The notes beneath the pieces were generated by a model, which did no database searches, had not been told where the DNA came from, and saw only the letters and a program-made list of their open reading frames with translations. The position numbers and the translations under genes are program-made. 64,000 nt of DNA from Bos javanicus (Eukaryota; Chordata; Mammalia; Artiodactyla; Bovidae), in the NCBI RefSeq assembly GCF_032452875.1, contig NC_083877.1, forward strand, positions 44,193,724 to 44,257,723. The letters run 5' to 3'. Shown one piece after another: positions 11,165-21,879 of the stretch; the stretch's first letter is position 1, and every line of letters starts with the position of its first letter.

Positions 11165-11882
11165 ACCTCCTCAAGTGAAGGCAAAGGCCGAGAGAATGGT
11201 GAGGGTCCTTTTAGTCCTGCTAGCGTAGGGCAGAGGGCTCTGTTTCTGGAGTGAGAAGATCCAGCATTCAGCCCCACCTCGTTCCTTCTGACTACTGGGA
11301 ATCTTTCGGGGAATACATCTCCACTACCAGGTCACAGGTAGCATTTCAGGACTTGGCTTATCTCCTATGCCCCACAAAAATACATATCAGGGCCATTCTT
11401 TTCTGAGCACATGGGTTAAGCCAAAGCTCAACGTAGTGGGGCCTTGGAGAAATGAAGCATGGGGAATGTTGGCCACAGAGAGAAGTATTTCAGCAAGAAG
11501 CTGCAAGCTCCCAGCTCGCTGGCGTGGTAGGGACCCCAGTAAATCAGGATAAGCCATGGAGGCTGGCACTGGATCTCAGCGGCAGAATGTGGTCAGGGGC
11601 TGCGGACCCCTCAAAACAACAGCAGCAGCAGCAGCAACAAACCAAGTTCAAGCTAAGAAAGCAGACTGTGTGTGCAGAAGGGGGCTGAAAGCATGAGGGA
11701 ATGAGGGGGAGGAAGGAACAGACAGGACCAAAGGGACCTGGAACAAAAGGGGAGAGAGGATTCTAGTCACATCTCCCAGAGACTGGGAAAGGGCTCCAGT
11801 GTGCCCTGAAATGGAAGGAGAGGGAAAGAAGTAAGCAGCTCACAGTAAGCTAGAGGAGGAAGTGGGAGATGCGCTGCTTCCT
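11165..11882. other. Purine-rich flank of candidate promoter
   Basis: No repeat recognised. Contains (CAG)5 at 11620-11634 followed by caacaaacc, then long purine-rich stretches (11690-11760, 11800-11875) with GGAAG motifs such as aggaggaagtgg that could bind ETS factors. It lies immediately upstream of the TATA box and CpG-rich exon candidate, so it may be a proximal promoter. That is an inference from position and composition only. Confidence 0.35.
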
Positions 11883-11883
11883 G

Positions 11884-11889
11884 TATAAA
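11884..11889 (+). promoter_or_regulatory. TATA box candidate
   Basis: TATAAA in the context ctgtataaagacc. With the usual 25-32 bp spacing, transcription would start at about 11912-11920, at the left edge of a CpG-rich block with a good splice donor 180 bp further on. A TATAAA by itself is common; its placement is what makes it interesting. Confidence 0.45.
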
Positions 11890-11914
11890 GACCGATGATT
11901 GAAGACAAAGCTGG

Positions 11915-12096
11915 GTGGGGACTAGTCCCTGGGCTGCAGGCGCTGCTGCTACACATACACACAACGGCTGCCGCTCAGTGGGCAGCTCCTACTACTGCGG
12001 GGCTGGGCTGGGCGGGCTGCGCCGGAGCTCGCCTGCACTCAGCGGCGCGGAGGGCGGAGGAAAGCCACTCTCCTCGGACCAGCCTCGGGAGCCAAG
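11915..12096 (+). other. Candidate 5' UTR exon (first exon)
   Basis: A G+C-rich block with clustered CpGs, densest at 11995-12065, in an otherwise AT-rich, CpG-poor window. It contains no ATG. It ends with AAG followed by gtaaag at 12097, a near-consensus splice donor, and a TATA box lies about 30 bp upstream of its left edge. Together this looks like a non-coding first exon of a + strand gene with a small CpG-rich promoter. Two short candidate coding exons follow 12 and 18.6 kb downstream. The gene was not recognised, and the exact start is inferred from the TATA spacing. The alternative is an isolated CpG-rich patch with a chance donor. Confidence 0.45.
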
Positions 12097-14425
12097 GTAA
12101 AGGAAACGCTGTTCGTGTTGCTCCTTGTTAAGTGGGAAAAATGACCACCGCCAGCGGTTTTAAGGGCAGATTTCGAAGGGAAGAAAGGCACATTGTTCGG
12201 GGATTGGAGGAAATGATCAGGATGGGTTCTGTTAGGAGGACTTTTGAGAAGGACCAAATTTGTGACACCTTGGTTTGAAAAAATAATCCTCATTAGTGCT
12301 TAGCTTCCGTGACTCATCAGGAAAACATGCTAAATATTAAGAAGCTGTTTGCAGAGTTCTTTTGTAAGAAAAGCAGAGCCCAGGCGAAATCAATGGGGGC
12401 TGTGAAGCTGTGGGCTGACCATCTGAGCGTCGCAGTCCTGTTTCAGGGGTGTAAGTGGTATAAAATGTCAATTGCATTATCTTTCTTACACAGACCACTG
12501 GAGTGGCCTGTCTTGCAGCATAAGGATTGTGATTTGGCTTTCTGTGTTGTTTGTTTGTTTGGGGAGGGTAAATCCTTTTGTACTCAGAATTTGCCAACAA
12601 AGGCTGGAATTGCGTATGTGAGGGGCAGTATTTACCATTTAAAAAACGGTGTCTCTGCAGCTGCTCTCAGGATAACCTTAGAAACAGCTATCAGTTGCCA
12701 GTGGCTCTTATCCTAAAGTTGCATCCTTTCTCAAAGGAGTGGGGCGAGTTTAACTTGTCTAGAATCAGATAGGAGTGTATATATGGATTTTATGTTTATA
12801 TAGATTTTACTCAGCTCTAGGTCAAGGTACATATTAGCCTCAGTGAGGGACAACATGTTAAAGTGTTGCTGGAGTTGTTTCCTTACCTGCATATGCTGTG
12901 CATGGACAAAATAGTGAAATCAGAATGTGATTTTTATTCTTTGATATTCTTGAGCAATGGGTCTTCTTACTGAGAGTCTGTGGCCCTGGCTTATTCATAT
13001 TTGTGAATGATACATACAAGTGCAGTAAATAGGTCTAACGGATTAGAAATGAAATTGTGAGATTCTTTTCACAGAGTATGTAGGAGGAAGAGTTTAATAT
13101 CCCAACATAGCCTGATTTTTAAAATTAACCTTTGTCTCCAATAAGTAGTACGGTTAAGCAATAAATGATCATTGATAAAAACGTTTTGTCTTGCATTTTT
13201 AGAATGAAAGGAGATACATTTTCAAAGGAAAGAAAGAACTGCTTATAGTGGAGTAAAAATAATAAAAAGGTCATATTTAGACACTCATAAATGTTTTAAA
13301 TGTGGGTTTTAAATACTAAATATGCCATGGAGAGTATATATGTTTCCTTTTTTATCATTATTCTCAATTGTGAAGTTTCTTTTAATGTCATCTTTATGAA
13401 ATTGATTTGGCTTCTCAAAATATGTGGGGTAACAGCACATTTCAGAAATAAGAATTTTTGGGTCCTTAAGGAATAAAATGTCTAATTTTCTGAGCTTATT
13501 TATGATGACTAACAGGCAAAGTATTACTGGTGTTGAACCATGGAGCTCCTCTGACAGATCTGTTGAATTTAATCAAACCTGTGGGCAAAACAAGTCATGC
13601 CACGTATTCCATGGCTCCAGTTCCTGTATGTCTCCTAGAGTAAAATACGTAAAGATCATCTACCCAAAGAAGAGTCTTGGGTGGATCTTGGATCCAGAAT
13701 GCCCCTAACTGGAGCTATATGCTCAAGCTGCCTGTCATGAAATGGAAAGTTGGGAGTCTGGGCTATATGAATGAAAATGGGACTCATCCTCTGGTACTTA
13801 CTCATCTACAGTCTGGATTCACTAGGTAATGCCAACACCCTGCTTTGTGTGGGGATGTGGAGACAATCTGCCTTACTTCTCTCTGTGTTCCATAAAAGAG
13901 TGAGAAAATGAAACCTTGGGTCATAGGCACAGGGGAGTCCAGAAACCCCCTGCTCTCTTTTAAAAAGACATTGAACAAGAGATACCTATTTTTGCATAGC
14001 CCAAAACATTTCCTTAGTTGTTAAATTCCAGCTTGAAGCACAACATGAATGAGTAACAGCAGATCAGTAACTATGATGGTAGGAGGTTTAGGAAAAAGAT
14101 GAAGCAACTCCTAGCCTGTAAAATGGGACTATTTCCACTACTTCTGGCCATACAGAATATAAAAAGACATACTGCTTTTGTTCAGAGTGTTTAGAGTCAG
14201 CCGACACTGAAATTTTAATTGTGTGTGTGGTTTTTTTCCCCTGCCATATGGCTAATGGCAGAGTGGAAACACGACTCCATTATTTCCTGGCCAGTCCTGG
14301 GCCTCGTGGTGGGCTCCTAGTGAATGCATTTGGTTGACTGACTTTTTTAGCGTACTTCAGAAGGCAGGCTCAACTTTTAAGTATAAAAGCTCTATAGTCA
14401 AAGCACAAAGCCTCTTCAAAGACAA
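12097..14425. other. Unassigned, presumed intron
   Basis: No repeat recognised in the first 2.3 kb after the candidate donor, which is unusual for this repeat-rich window. A 135-codon open frame (12309-12716) was not recognised and lacks splice or initiation support. Further short frames (12578-12772, 13478-13708) look random. Confidence 0.4.
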
Positions 14426-14429
14426 CTGT

Positions 14430-14700
14430 GGGAGCAGAAAACAGCATGGTGGAGTGAAAAGAACACAGGCTTCGAGAGGCAGGCAAATCTGCCTTTGAAT
14501 ACTACCACTAGTTCTTGCTCCTTGACCTTGTACGTTAATTTATGAACCTTGCTTTCTTCACAGTAAAGAAGGGTTAATAATCAAGGTATTTTTTTCATCG
14601 TTGTTTGTCGTGTTATGGTTTTATTTGTTTTTTGCTTTTGTGTATGATTTGAGAGTGCCTGTTAGGTACATAGTAGGTACTCAGGTCCTTTTTTCTCCTG
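14430..14700 (+). mobile_element. MIR SINE
   Basis: Forward MIR blocks in order: gcatggtggagtgaaaagaa, aatctgcctttgaatactac, the tgctccttgaccttgta core, then gagagtgcctgttaggtaca tagtaggtactca. A T-rich stretch splits the last part. Confidence 0.65.
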
Positions 14701-14779
14701 CCTCAGGAAAAGTTAGTCTATTCTTAATCTTTGCCACCATCTCAAAGATTCCAGGAGACATTTAATTGCAGTTAAATAT

Positions 14780-15745
14780 ATATATAGAACATAAAATTTC
14801 CCATTTTAACCATTTTTAAGTATGCCATTCTGTGGCATTAAGTATGTTGACATTGTTGTAACCATCACCACCATTCATCTCCAGAGCTTTTTCATCTTCT
14901 CAAACTGAAAATCTGTTGCATTAAATAGTAATTTCCCATTCCCTCCTCGCCCTAGCAACCACTATTCTGCCTTCTGTTCATGAATCTGACTACTCTAGGT
15001 ACCTCATATAAGTGGAACCGTATGGTATTTGTCCTTTTGTGATGGCTTAATTCATTTACCAAAACGTCTTAAAGGTTCATCCATGTTGTGACCTATGTTG
15101 TAATTTTTTGCCTTGTTTAGGCTGAATAATATTCCATTTTATGTATATATTATATTTTCTAATCCATTAATCTGCTGATGGACATTGTGGTTACTTCCTT
15201 GTTTTTGCTTTTGTGACTAATCCTGCTATGATCATGGGTTTACAAACATCTGTGTGAGTCCCTGCTTTCACTTCTTTCTGGGTTAACCCAGAAGGGTTAA
15301 ATGCTGTATTATATGGTAACTGTGTTTAATTTTTGAAGAATGACTATACTGTTTTCCATAGCAACTATGGTGACACCAGCGGTAAAGAAATCGCCTGCCA
15401 ATGCAGGAGACACAGAAGAGGAGGGTTCAATTCCTGGGTCAGGAAGATCCCCTGGAGGAGAAAATTGCAACTCACTCCGGTATTCTTGCCTGGAGAATTC
15501 CATGGACAGAGGAGCCTGGCATGGCGTCGCAAAGAGACGGACATGACTAAGCAGGCACCACAATATAACAGATACAACATATTTCCATTGCAGTACATCA
15601 GGGTCCCAATTTGCATTTCCCTGAGGATTAGTGATGTTGAATGTCTTTTCATGTGTATATTGGCGATTTGTTGTCTTCTTTAGAGAAATGTCTGTTCAAG
15701 TCCTTTACCCATTTTTTTTTTTAATTGGGTTGTTTTCAAGTTGTA
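14780..15745 (-). mobile_element. L1 LINE 3' region, interrupted
   Basis: The + strand shows the classic reversed mammalian L1 3' part: aaatttcccattttaaccat, catcaccaccattcatctcc, ggctgaataatattccattt, tactgttttccatagcaact. A Bov-tA inserted at about 15368-15562, after which gtcccaatttgcatttccct and tttacccattttttttt continue. No open frame is left. Confidence 0.85.
15368..15562 (+). mobile_element. Bov-tA SINE in L1
   Basis: tRNA-like head with ggtaaagaaatcgcctgcca and gttcaattcctgggtcagga, body attcttgcctggagaattcc, and tail cgtcgcaaagagacggacat. The head lacks its first bases (cttccc) and the body has a deletion before the tail. No clean target duplication was found. Confidence 0.85.
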
Positions 15746-17551
15746 TTTAAATGGTGGCATCTCTTAACATGGTGTGTTAGGAAGATCATGACTTAAATAT
15801 TTTATGTTTAATCTCTTGCATGCACCAATATTACCCCTGCCCAAGTGAAATACTTCTCTCAAAAGTAACTTTTAAACTGGAAGGGAGAAAGAAGATCTGC
15901 ATAGATCCTGATAATTGGTAACATCAAGAACCAGATAGTGAAATTCAAACCCTTATTGTAGACCAGTGATCTGCTGGCCAGGCTGCCACAAAAGAGGCAG
16001 GAGGGACCTGTCACTTCAGTGTCCTTCTAGTTTCTACACATTAGCTTCAGGAGAAAAAAATGCCCAACAGGTAGCAAGTTCAACTACAGTACTAAATTTT
16101 TCTCGAACTTTTTCTAATAGCGTTAATCTTGGAAAGAGGCTATAGTAGTTAAACGACAACAGATTCTGAGAGAAGTTTCTACTAACAAAATGTGATTCTA
16201 ATCCAAATTTCACATCTTAAAATAAAGAACCCTGTGTTTCATTCTCCACCACAGATTTCACTCTCTATTCCAAAACCAGAGAGGCAGGGTATGGATGGGG
16301 CTGAGGACATCTGAGCGGAATGATTAGGGAGGACTCTGGTGAACAGCAATGATACCTGAGATGGTGTGGTTGAAGATGTTGACCTTGAATGGTTTGAAGA
16401 GCTCCTGAAAGATTGTATGTTAATGTGTATGTTAATTTTTTGTAATACACTCTGTGGATGTACTAAGAGGTTGGCTAATGGCCCCCAACTTTTTAAAGTT
16501 TGCAAATCTGTTGATTCTACAGTTACTGGGAAGACCTATGACTGGCTTTACTAGACCCAGATAGGAGAGAGGAATTACAGCGCTGGGTTAAGTGTTTGTC
16601 CTAGTCTAGGCTAGGACATCATGGAATGAATGGTAGAGCTAAAAACTACCTGGGAACAAACCTATCCTGTATCACCCCCTCGATGATGGATTATGAAATA
16701 GATCCAGAATTTACCTTTCTGGAACTGCACAGTTGATTAATACCTCATTTCTCAATTCAGCTTCCATTTTACTTTCCTCCATCGTAGAGAAAAGATTTAG
16801 AGAAAGTCATTCTACTTTGTCACTTTAAAAATTGTTTGGAAGACCATATTATTTTGTTTAAAAAGAAGAAGGTAATGTTTACATTTTATATGCTATGTTT
16901 CTGTGTTCAAATTTGTTCACATGTAAAGATGTCACTGTGGAACTGGGATTCAGATTTTCAAGTAAGAGCATTAGAAATATACATGGTTCCCTAAAACTCT
17001 TATGTTAAAGAAAATGAGTTATGTTTAATGGGAGTCGATGTTCATACAGTGTTCAGAATCTCCAGAGGACTTCATTAAACTTTAAAAAAGAGAGAGCTCA
17101 GTTCTCAAACTCTAGTGGCAACATGTTTCTTAGAAATGAAGATACAAAACAAAATCAGCCCTTTTATCTCTTGGCAAATATGTTTAAACGGTCAGCTCTT
17201 AATGTTTGAAAGATTTAGAAACACTGGGTAGTTGACCCTTCCTCCCCGTTTCTTTGGCCTTACATTTGTCCCCTTGTCAGCCTGGTTGTCAGGGTCATAC
17301 TTTCCCATGATCCTCTGCCCCAGTCACCCGGCAATAGAACTGAAGGAGAGGGTTTGGGAACCGAGGTGATGGCTTCACTTCAGAGTCCTTGCAACACCAG
17401 CAAGGACTTTGCTGTTTTTGGGAAATCCTTTTCTTTTTTATTTCACTTTTTTACTCCACTCTGCATTTTCAATGAAAACAATGAAATCCAACCCCCCATT
17501 TCCTTTTTTCATTGCAGGTCACTTTTTGTTTTTCACAGAATGTATGTATTA
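15746..17551. other. Unassigned sequence
   Basis: No repeat or exon assigned. Short open frames at 16239-16505, 16366-16554 and 17021-17209 were not recognised. Confidence 0.4.
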
Positions 17552-17817
17552 CGGAGAAGGCAATGGCACCCCACTCCAGTACTCTTGCCTGGAAAATCCC
17601 ATGGACAGAGGAGCCACGGATGGGGTCGCTGAGGGTCGGACACGACTGAGCGACTTTGCTTTCACTTTTCACTTTTGTGCATTGGAGAAGGAAATGGCAA
17701 CCCACTCCAGTGTTCTTCCTGGAGAATCCCAGGGATGGCGGAGCCTGGTGGGCTGCTGTCTATGGGGTCGCACAGAGTCGGACACGACTGAAGTAACTTA
17801 GCAGCAGCAGCAGCAGC
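17552..17817 (+). mobile_element. Bov-A2 dimeric SINE
   Basis: Two Bov-A monomers with the ttgctttcacttttcactttt linker region. The first monomer has an internal deletion (cagaggagccacggatgggg). The tail is (CAG)5 at 17802-17816. Flanking ATGTATTA at 17544-17551 and 17818-17825 extends to 12 bp with one mismatch. Confidence 0.9.
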
Positions 17818-18583
17818 ATGTATTATGGAATTCTTCAACCTCATTCTTTACCACCTCAAAATGTCTCATGTCTCCCTTCATTTTCTTCTCCTCCCTTCCT
17901 AGGTTGTATTAGCACAGCCTTTCTTTCAGTCCCAAAGTCAACTCTTTACTTGGAACGTGTCAGTTCATTTCTTTTTACTTTCTAGGGGGCTATGTTCTGA
18001 TGATAATTCTATCTCCTTCCTACATATTTGGTTTCTTCCTTTTATTGACCCTTTCCTCAGCCTGAAAACTTGTTTCAGTTCAGTTCAGTCTCTCAGTAAT
18101 GTCCGACTGTTTGCGACCCCATGGACTCAGCACACCAGGCTTCCCTGTCCATCACCAACTCTCAGAGCTTACCCAAACTCATGTCCATTGAGTCAGTGAT
18201 GCCATCTAACCATCTCATCCTCTGTCATTCCCTTCTCCTCCTGCCTTCAATCTTTCCCAGCATCAGGGTCTTTTCTAGTGAGTCAGTTCTTCGCTTCAGG
18301 TGGCCAAAGTATTGGAGTTTCAGCTTCAATATCAATCCTTCCAATGTATACTCAGGATTGATCTCCTTTAAGATGGACTGCTTGAGTTTCCTTGCAGTCC
18401 AAGGGACTCTTAAGAATCTTCTCCAACACCACAGTGTAAAAGCATCAATTCTTTGGTGCTAAGCTTTCTTTATAGTCCAACTCTCACATCCACACATGAC
18501 TACTGAAAAAAACATAGCCTTGACTAGATGGACTTTTGTTGGCAAAGTAATGTCTCTGCCTTTTAATACGCTGTCTAGGTTGG

Positions 18584-19129
18584 TCATAACTTTTCTTCCA
18601 AGGAGCAAGCGTCTTTTAATTCAAGGCTGCAGTCACCATCTGCAGTGATTTTGGAGACCCCAAAAATAAAGTCTGACACTGTTTCCACTGTTTCCCCATC
18701 TATTTCCCATGAAGTGATGGGACCGGATGCCATGATCTTAATTTTCTGAATGTTGAGTTTTAAGCCAACTTTTTCACTCTCCTCTTTCACTTTCATCAAG
18801 AGGCTGTTTAGTTCTTCTTCACTTTCTGCCATAAGGGTGGTATCATCTGTATATCTGAGGTTATTGATGTTTCTCCCAGCAATCTTGATTCCAGCTTGTG
18901 CTTCATCCAGCCCAGCGTTTCTCATGATGTACTCTGCATATAAGTTAAATAAGCAGGGTGACAATATGCAGCCTTGATGTACTCCTTTTCCTATTTGGAA
19001 CCAGTCTGTTGTTCCATGTCCACTTCTAACTGTTGCTTCCTGACCTGCATACAGGTTTCTCAAGAGGCAGGTCAGGTGGTCTGGTATTCCCATGTCTTTC
19101 AGAATTTTCCACAGTTTCTTGTGATCCAC
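18584..19129 (-). pseudogene. BovB ORF2 reverse transcriptase fragment
   Basis: A 181-codon reverse frame with the non-LTR (RTE clade) reverse transcriptase core. Visible are MDHKKLWKILKDMGIPDHL near its start, then VHQGCILSPCLFNLYAEY (the QG..LSP..F...Y motif) and the catalytic box at 18842-18853. That box reads YTDD here, where BovB and most relatives have YADD. The protein would make cDNA at the genomic nick for LINE and, in trans, SINE copies. This fragment lacks the endonuclease and has no start of its own; it is part of a truncated, split copy and is not a gene. Neighbouring frames continue it across frameshifts to about 19310. Confidence 0.9.
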
Positions 19130-19348
19130 ACAGTCAAAGGCTTTGGCATAGTCAATAAAGCAGAAGTAGATGTTTTTCTGGAACTCTCTTGCTTTTTTGA
19201 TGATCCAGCGAATTTTGGCAATTTGATCTCTGGTTCCTCTGCCTTTTGTAAATCCAGCTTGAACATCTGGAAGTTCACGGTTGAAGCCTGGCTTGGAGAA
19301 TTTTGAGCATTACTTTGCTAGTGTGTGAAGTGAGTGCAATTGTGTGGT

Positions 19349-19652
19349 GAAAGTGAAAGTGAAGTCGCTCAGTCGTGTCCGACTCTTTGCGACCCCATAG
19401 ACTAGGGGTCTGTGTCAGACTAAGAGTTAAAAGTTGATACGTGTATTTAAGTTGGTGCTGGTCCTTTGACTAGAGTCTCTATCAAGTTAATTATCTTTCT
19501 TTCCTAGAAAGAAATCCTCCGTCCATGGGATTTTCCAGGCAAGAATACTGGAGTGGATTGCTATTTCCTTCTCCCAGAGATCTTCCCCACCCAGGGATCG
19601 AACCCGGGTCTCCCTCATTGTAGACAGATGCTTTACGGTTTGCGCCAACAGC
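19349..19652 (-). mobile_element. Bov-tA SINE in BovB, with foreign insert
   Basis: Reverse-oriented Bov-tA: gaagtcgctcagtcgtgtcc at the 3' side, then gatcttccccacccagggat and a head ending ctttacggtttgcgccaaca. A non-SINE block of about 100 bp (about 19411-19515) replaces the usual gtagcctaccaggct piece, and 19421-19507 of that block matches 20737-20823. The SINE is flanked by identical 26-bp BovB sequence at 19323-19348 and 19653-19678, an unusually long target duplication. Confidence 0.9.
19421..19507 (+). repeat. 87-bp copy of sequence at 20737-20823
   Basis: Base-by-base reading gives 87 aligned positions with no gap and four mismatches (about 95% identity) to 20737-20823, in the same orientation. 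Both begin taagagttaaaagttgat and end ctttctttcctag. This copy sits inside a Bov-tA; the other lies in ordinary flanking sequence. The break points coincide with loss of a piece of the SINE. Confidence 0.9.
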
Positions 19653-19795
19653 GTGTGAAGTGAGTGCAATTGTGTGGTAGTTTGAGCATTCTTTGGCATT
19701 GCCTTTCTTCGGGATTGGAATGAAAACTGACCTTTTTCAGTCCTGTGGCCACTACTGAATTTTCCAGATTTGCTGGCATATTGAGTGCAGCACTT

Positions 19796-20056
19796 TCACA
19801 GCATCATTTTCAGGATTTGAGATAACTCAACTGGAATTCCATCACATCCCCTAGCTTTGTTTGTAGTGATGCTTCCTAAGGCCCACTTGACTTCATATTC
19901 CAGGGTGTCTGGCTCTAGGTGAGCGATCACACCATTCTGATTATCTGGGTCGTGAAGATCTTTTTTGTATAGTTCTTCTGTATATTCTTGCCACCTCTTC
20001 TTAATATCTTCTGCTTCTGTTAGGTCCATACCATTTCTGTCCTTTATTGAACCCAT
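19796..20056 (-). pseudogene. BovB ORF2 fragment upstream of RT core
   Basis: An 86-codon reverse frame containing KKRWQEYTEELYKKDLHDPD and ARGCDGIPVELSQI, the region leading into the BovB reverse transcriptase (motif with the conserved G-DGIP). A frameshift or stop separates it from the downstream RT fragment, and the copy is further split by the Bov-tA. It is non-functional. Confidence 0.88.
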
Positions 20057-20171
20057 ATTTGCAGGAAATGTTCCCTTGGTAATTTTCTTGATGAGATAGT
20101 CTTTCTCATTCTATTGTTTTCCTCTATTTCTTTGCATTGATCATTGAAACTTGCTTAGTTTGCAGTATAAA

Positions 20172-20385
20172 GTGAGAGTGAAGTCGCTCAGTCGTGTCCG
20201 ACTCTTTGCAACCCCATGAACTGTCGGGGGGTCCCCAGGGCTCCTCCGTCCATGAGATTTCCCAGGCAAGAATACTGGAGTGGGTTGCTATTTCCTTCTC
20301 CAGGAGATCTTCCCCACCCAGGGATCGAACCTGGGTCTCCCTCATTGTAGACAGACGCTTTACGGTCTGAGCCACCAGGGAAGTC
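20172..20385 (-). mobile_element. Bov-tA SINE next to BovB
   Basis: Full reverse-oriented Bov-tA. The flanking 15-bp duplications at 20157-20171 and 20386-20400 differ at two positions. It shares unusual variants with the SINE at 19349 (ccctcattgtagacag, ctttacggt, ggattgctatttcc type), so the two copies are close relatives. Confidence 0.92.
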
Positions 20386-20400
20386 AGTTTACACTATAAA

Positions 20401-21040
20401 ATTTAAATAAACCTGTTGCCAACAAAGCTTCCCTTTGACTTTGGTAACCTTTGCTAACTTTGTTTTCTTCCTACCTGTAGGGGAAGAAAGATAGTTTTCC
20501 CTTCGCCCTTCTCAGTTCTAGGAAGCCTGTAACCAAAGGTTGATAAGGGAAAAGCAAACAGACATTTATTAACTTGAATACCTCATCTATACATGGGAGG
20601 TACCAAGGAAGAATGAGTAGCTGTCAGAAGCAATTTAGAACTCAGGCCTAAATACCACCTTGAGCTAAAGACAAAATTGAGAGGGAGCAGTGGAGGAGGT
20701 CAGTTGTGGGGAGGTGGCCAGGAAAACTGAGGTAAATAAGAGTTAAAAGTTGATATGCATATTTAAGTTGGTGCTAGTCCTTTGACTAGAGTCTCTATCA
20801 AGTTAATTATCTTTCTTTCCTAGGACCAGAGAGGGAGGCCGTCTTACAAATGAAGATTTCCTTTATAAATGTAAATTTCCCTTACAAAAACGTAACATCT
20901 AGTCTGTTTTCATAATTTCTCCTATTTCCCAAAATAATCTGCTCAAAATAATTCTTATGCCAAAGAGACATATTTTGGGGTGGTATATTCTACCACACTT
21001 CATGCCTCTCTGAAGGTTCCCGACTTTGCCATTAACTCCA
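20401..21040. other. Unassigned, holds source of 87-bp copy
   Basis: Not identified with confidence. The layout (gaagcctgtaaccaaagg, cagacatttattaactt, aataccaccttgagctaaa) suggests an old LINE or LTR remnant. 20737-20823 is the partner of the insert at 19421-19507. Confidence 0.4.
20737..20823 (+). repeat. Partner of the 87-bp copy at 19421
   Basis: Ungapped match with four differences to 19421-19507. It is embedded in sequence that continues smoothly on both sides, so this is the more likely donor. Confidence 0.85.
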
Positions 21041-21619
21041 AGTTCTGCACCTCAAATATGAGTGTTCTCAAGATTTGATTCTTCTGCCACTTAATTTCTC
21101 CCTCTTCCTTTATCAAATCCTTTTCTAAGATCTCTGTCATTGTCACAGGGGTGGAGAGCACTTCCAAATCTAATTCTGCATCCTGACCTCTAACTTACTG
21201 TAAATTTGCACATCAAGCACCTCATGAACTTGCCAGAACACGCAACCCACTGAAACTGAGACCAGAATCAGTGTTTGCCATTGCCTTTCCCCACTCAGAA
21301 CCAGTTCTTCACCTGATTCCATGATTATTAATGACACCCCATTCTCTTAGTCCCTCAATTAGGAAAACTCAATTCCATTATTTTCCTCGCCAATCAAGTT
21401 GGAGTCAGTCGCTCAGACCTTTGCATTGTCATTGGAAACATATCTTGATACTATTTGCTCTTTCTCATGTTGACAGTTGGTGTCTTTGTTCTGGTTCTCC
21501 TGACCTCCAGATGGGCTGATTGGTTGTTTTCTTGCCTCTCCCTAGAAGAACTTTCCTGCTTCTCCTTCTACACTTCACCTCTATAGTTTTGCTTCTCTGC
21601 CTCACCAAATTCCTTTCAT

Positions 21620-21860
21620 CCTGTAAGACTCATTTCAAATGCTACTTCTTCCATGAAGTTTCCTTGGTTTCTTCCTTCCCCGATAAAAAGCAGCCTTTAC
21701 TTCCCCTGAAGTCTTTTGTTCTTTTCTCTCAGCAATTAGTGCATTCTAGTGTATATAATGGCAATGGCAGTCTATTTTTCTTTTTTCTTTAGCAAGCTCT
21801 TTGAGGATAGCAGCCACACCCAGTTTCATCTTTGTCTTCCTTACAGCACATGAATATAGC
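21620..21860 (+). mobile_element. L2 LINE 3' region
   Basis: gtaagactcatttcaaatgc, tacttcttccatgaagtttcc and the later gcaagctctttgaggatagc, tttcatctttgtcttcctta follow the L2 consensus order (CAAGACTCAGCTCAAATGTC ... GAAGCCTTCCCTGA ... GAGCTCCTTGAGGGCAG). The sequence at 21040-21500 may be further L2. Confidence 0.65.
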
Positions 21861-21879
21861 TTGGGTTTTTGTTTGGTTT

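Larger units (their letters stand above)
18073..20150 (-). mobile_element. BovB (RTE) LINE, about 2 kb, 5'-truncated
   Basis: The longest BovB copy in the window. It starts at the left with the reversed tail (cagttcagttcagtctctca), passes through the C-terminal domain and reverse transcriptase, and stops near ctttgcattgatcattg. Both ORF2 parts are broken by stops and frameshifts. A Bov-tA splits it at 19349-19652. Short imperfect duplications (gaaaacttg left, gaaacttg right) may be its target site. About a third of the full element is missing at the 5' end. Confidence 0.93.

Noticed and set aside
12309..12716. 135-codon forward frame just after the candidate first exon
   Set aside because: Considered as an unspliced coding region, but no recognised motif, poor start context, and it lies beyond the splice donor of the candidate exon.
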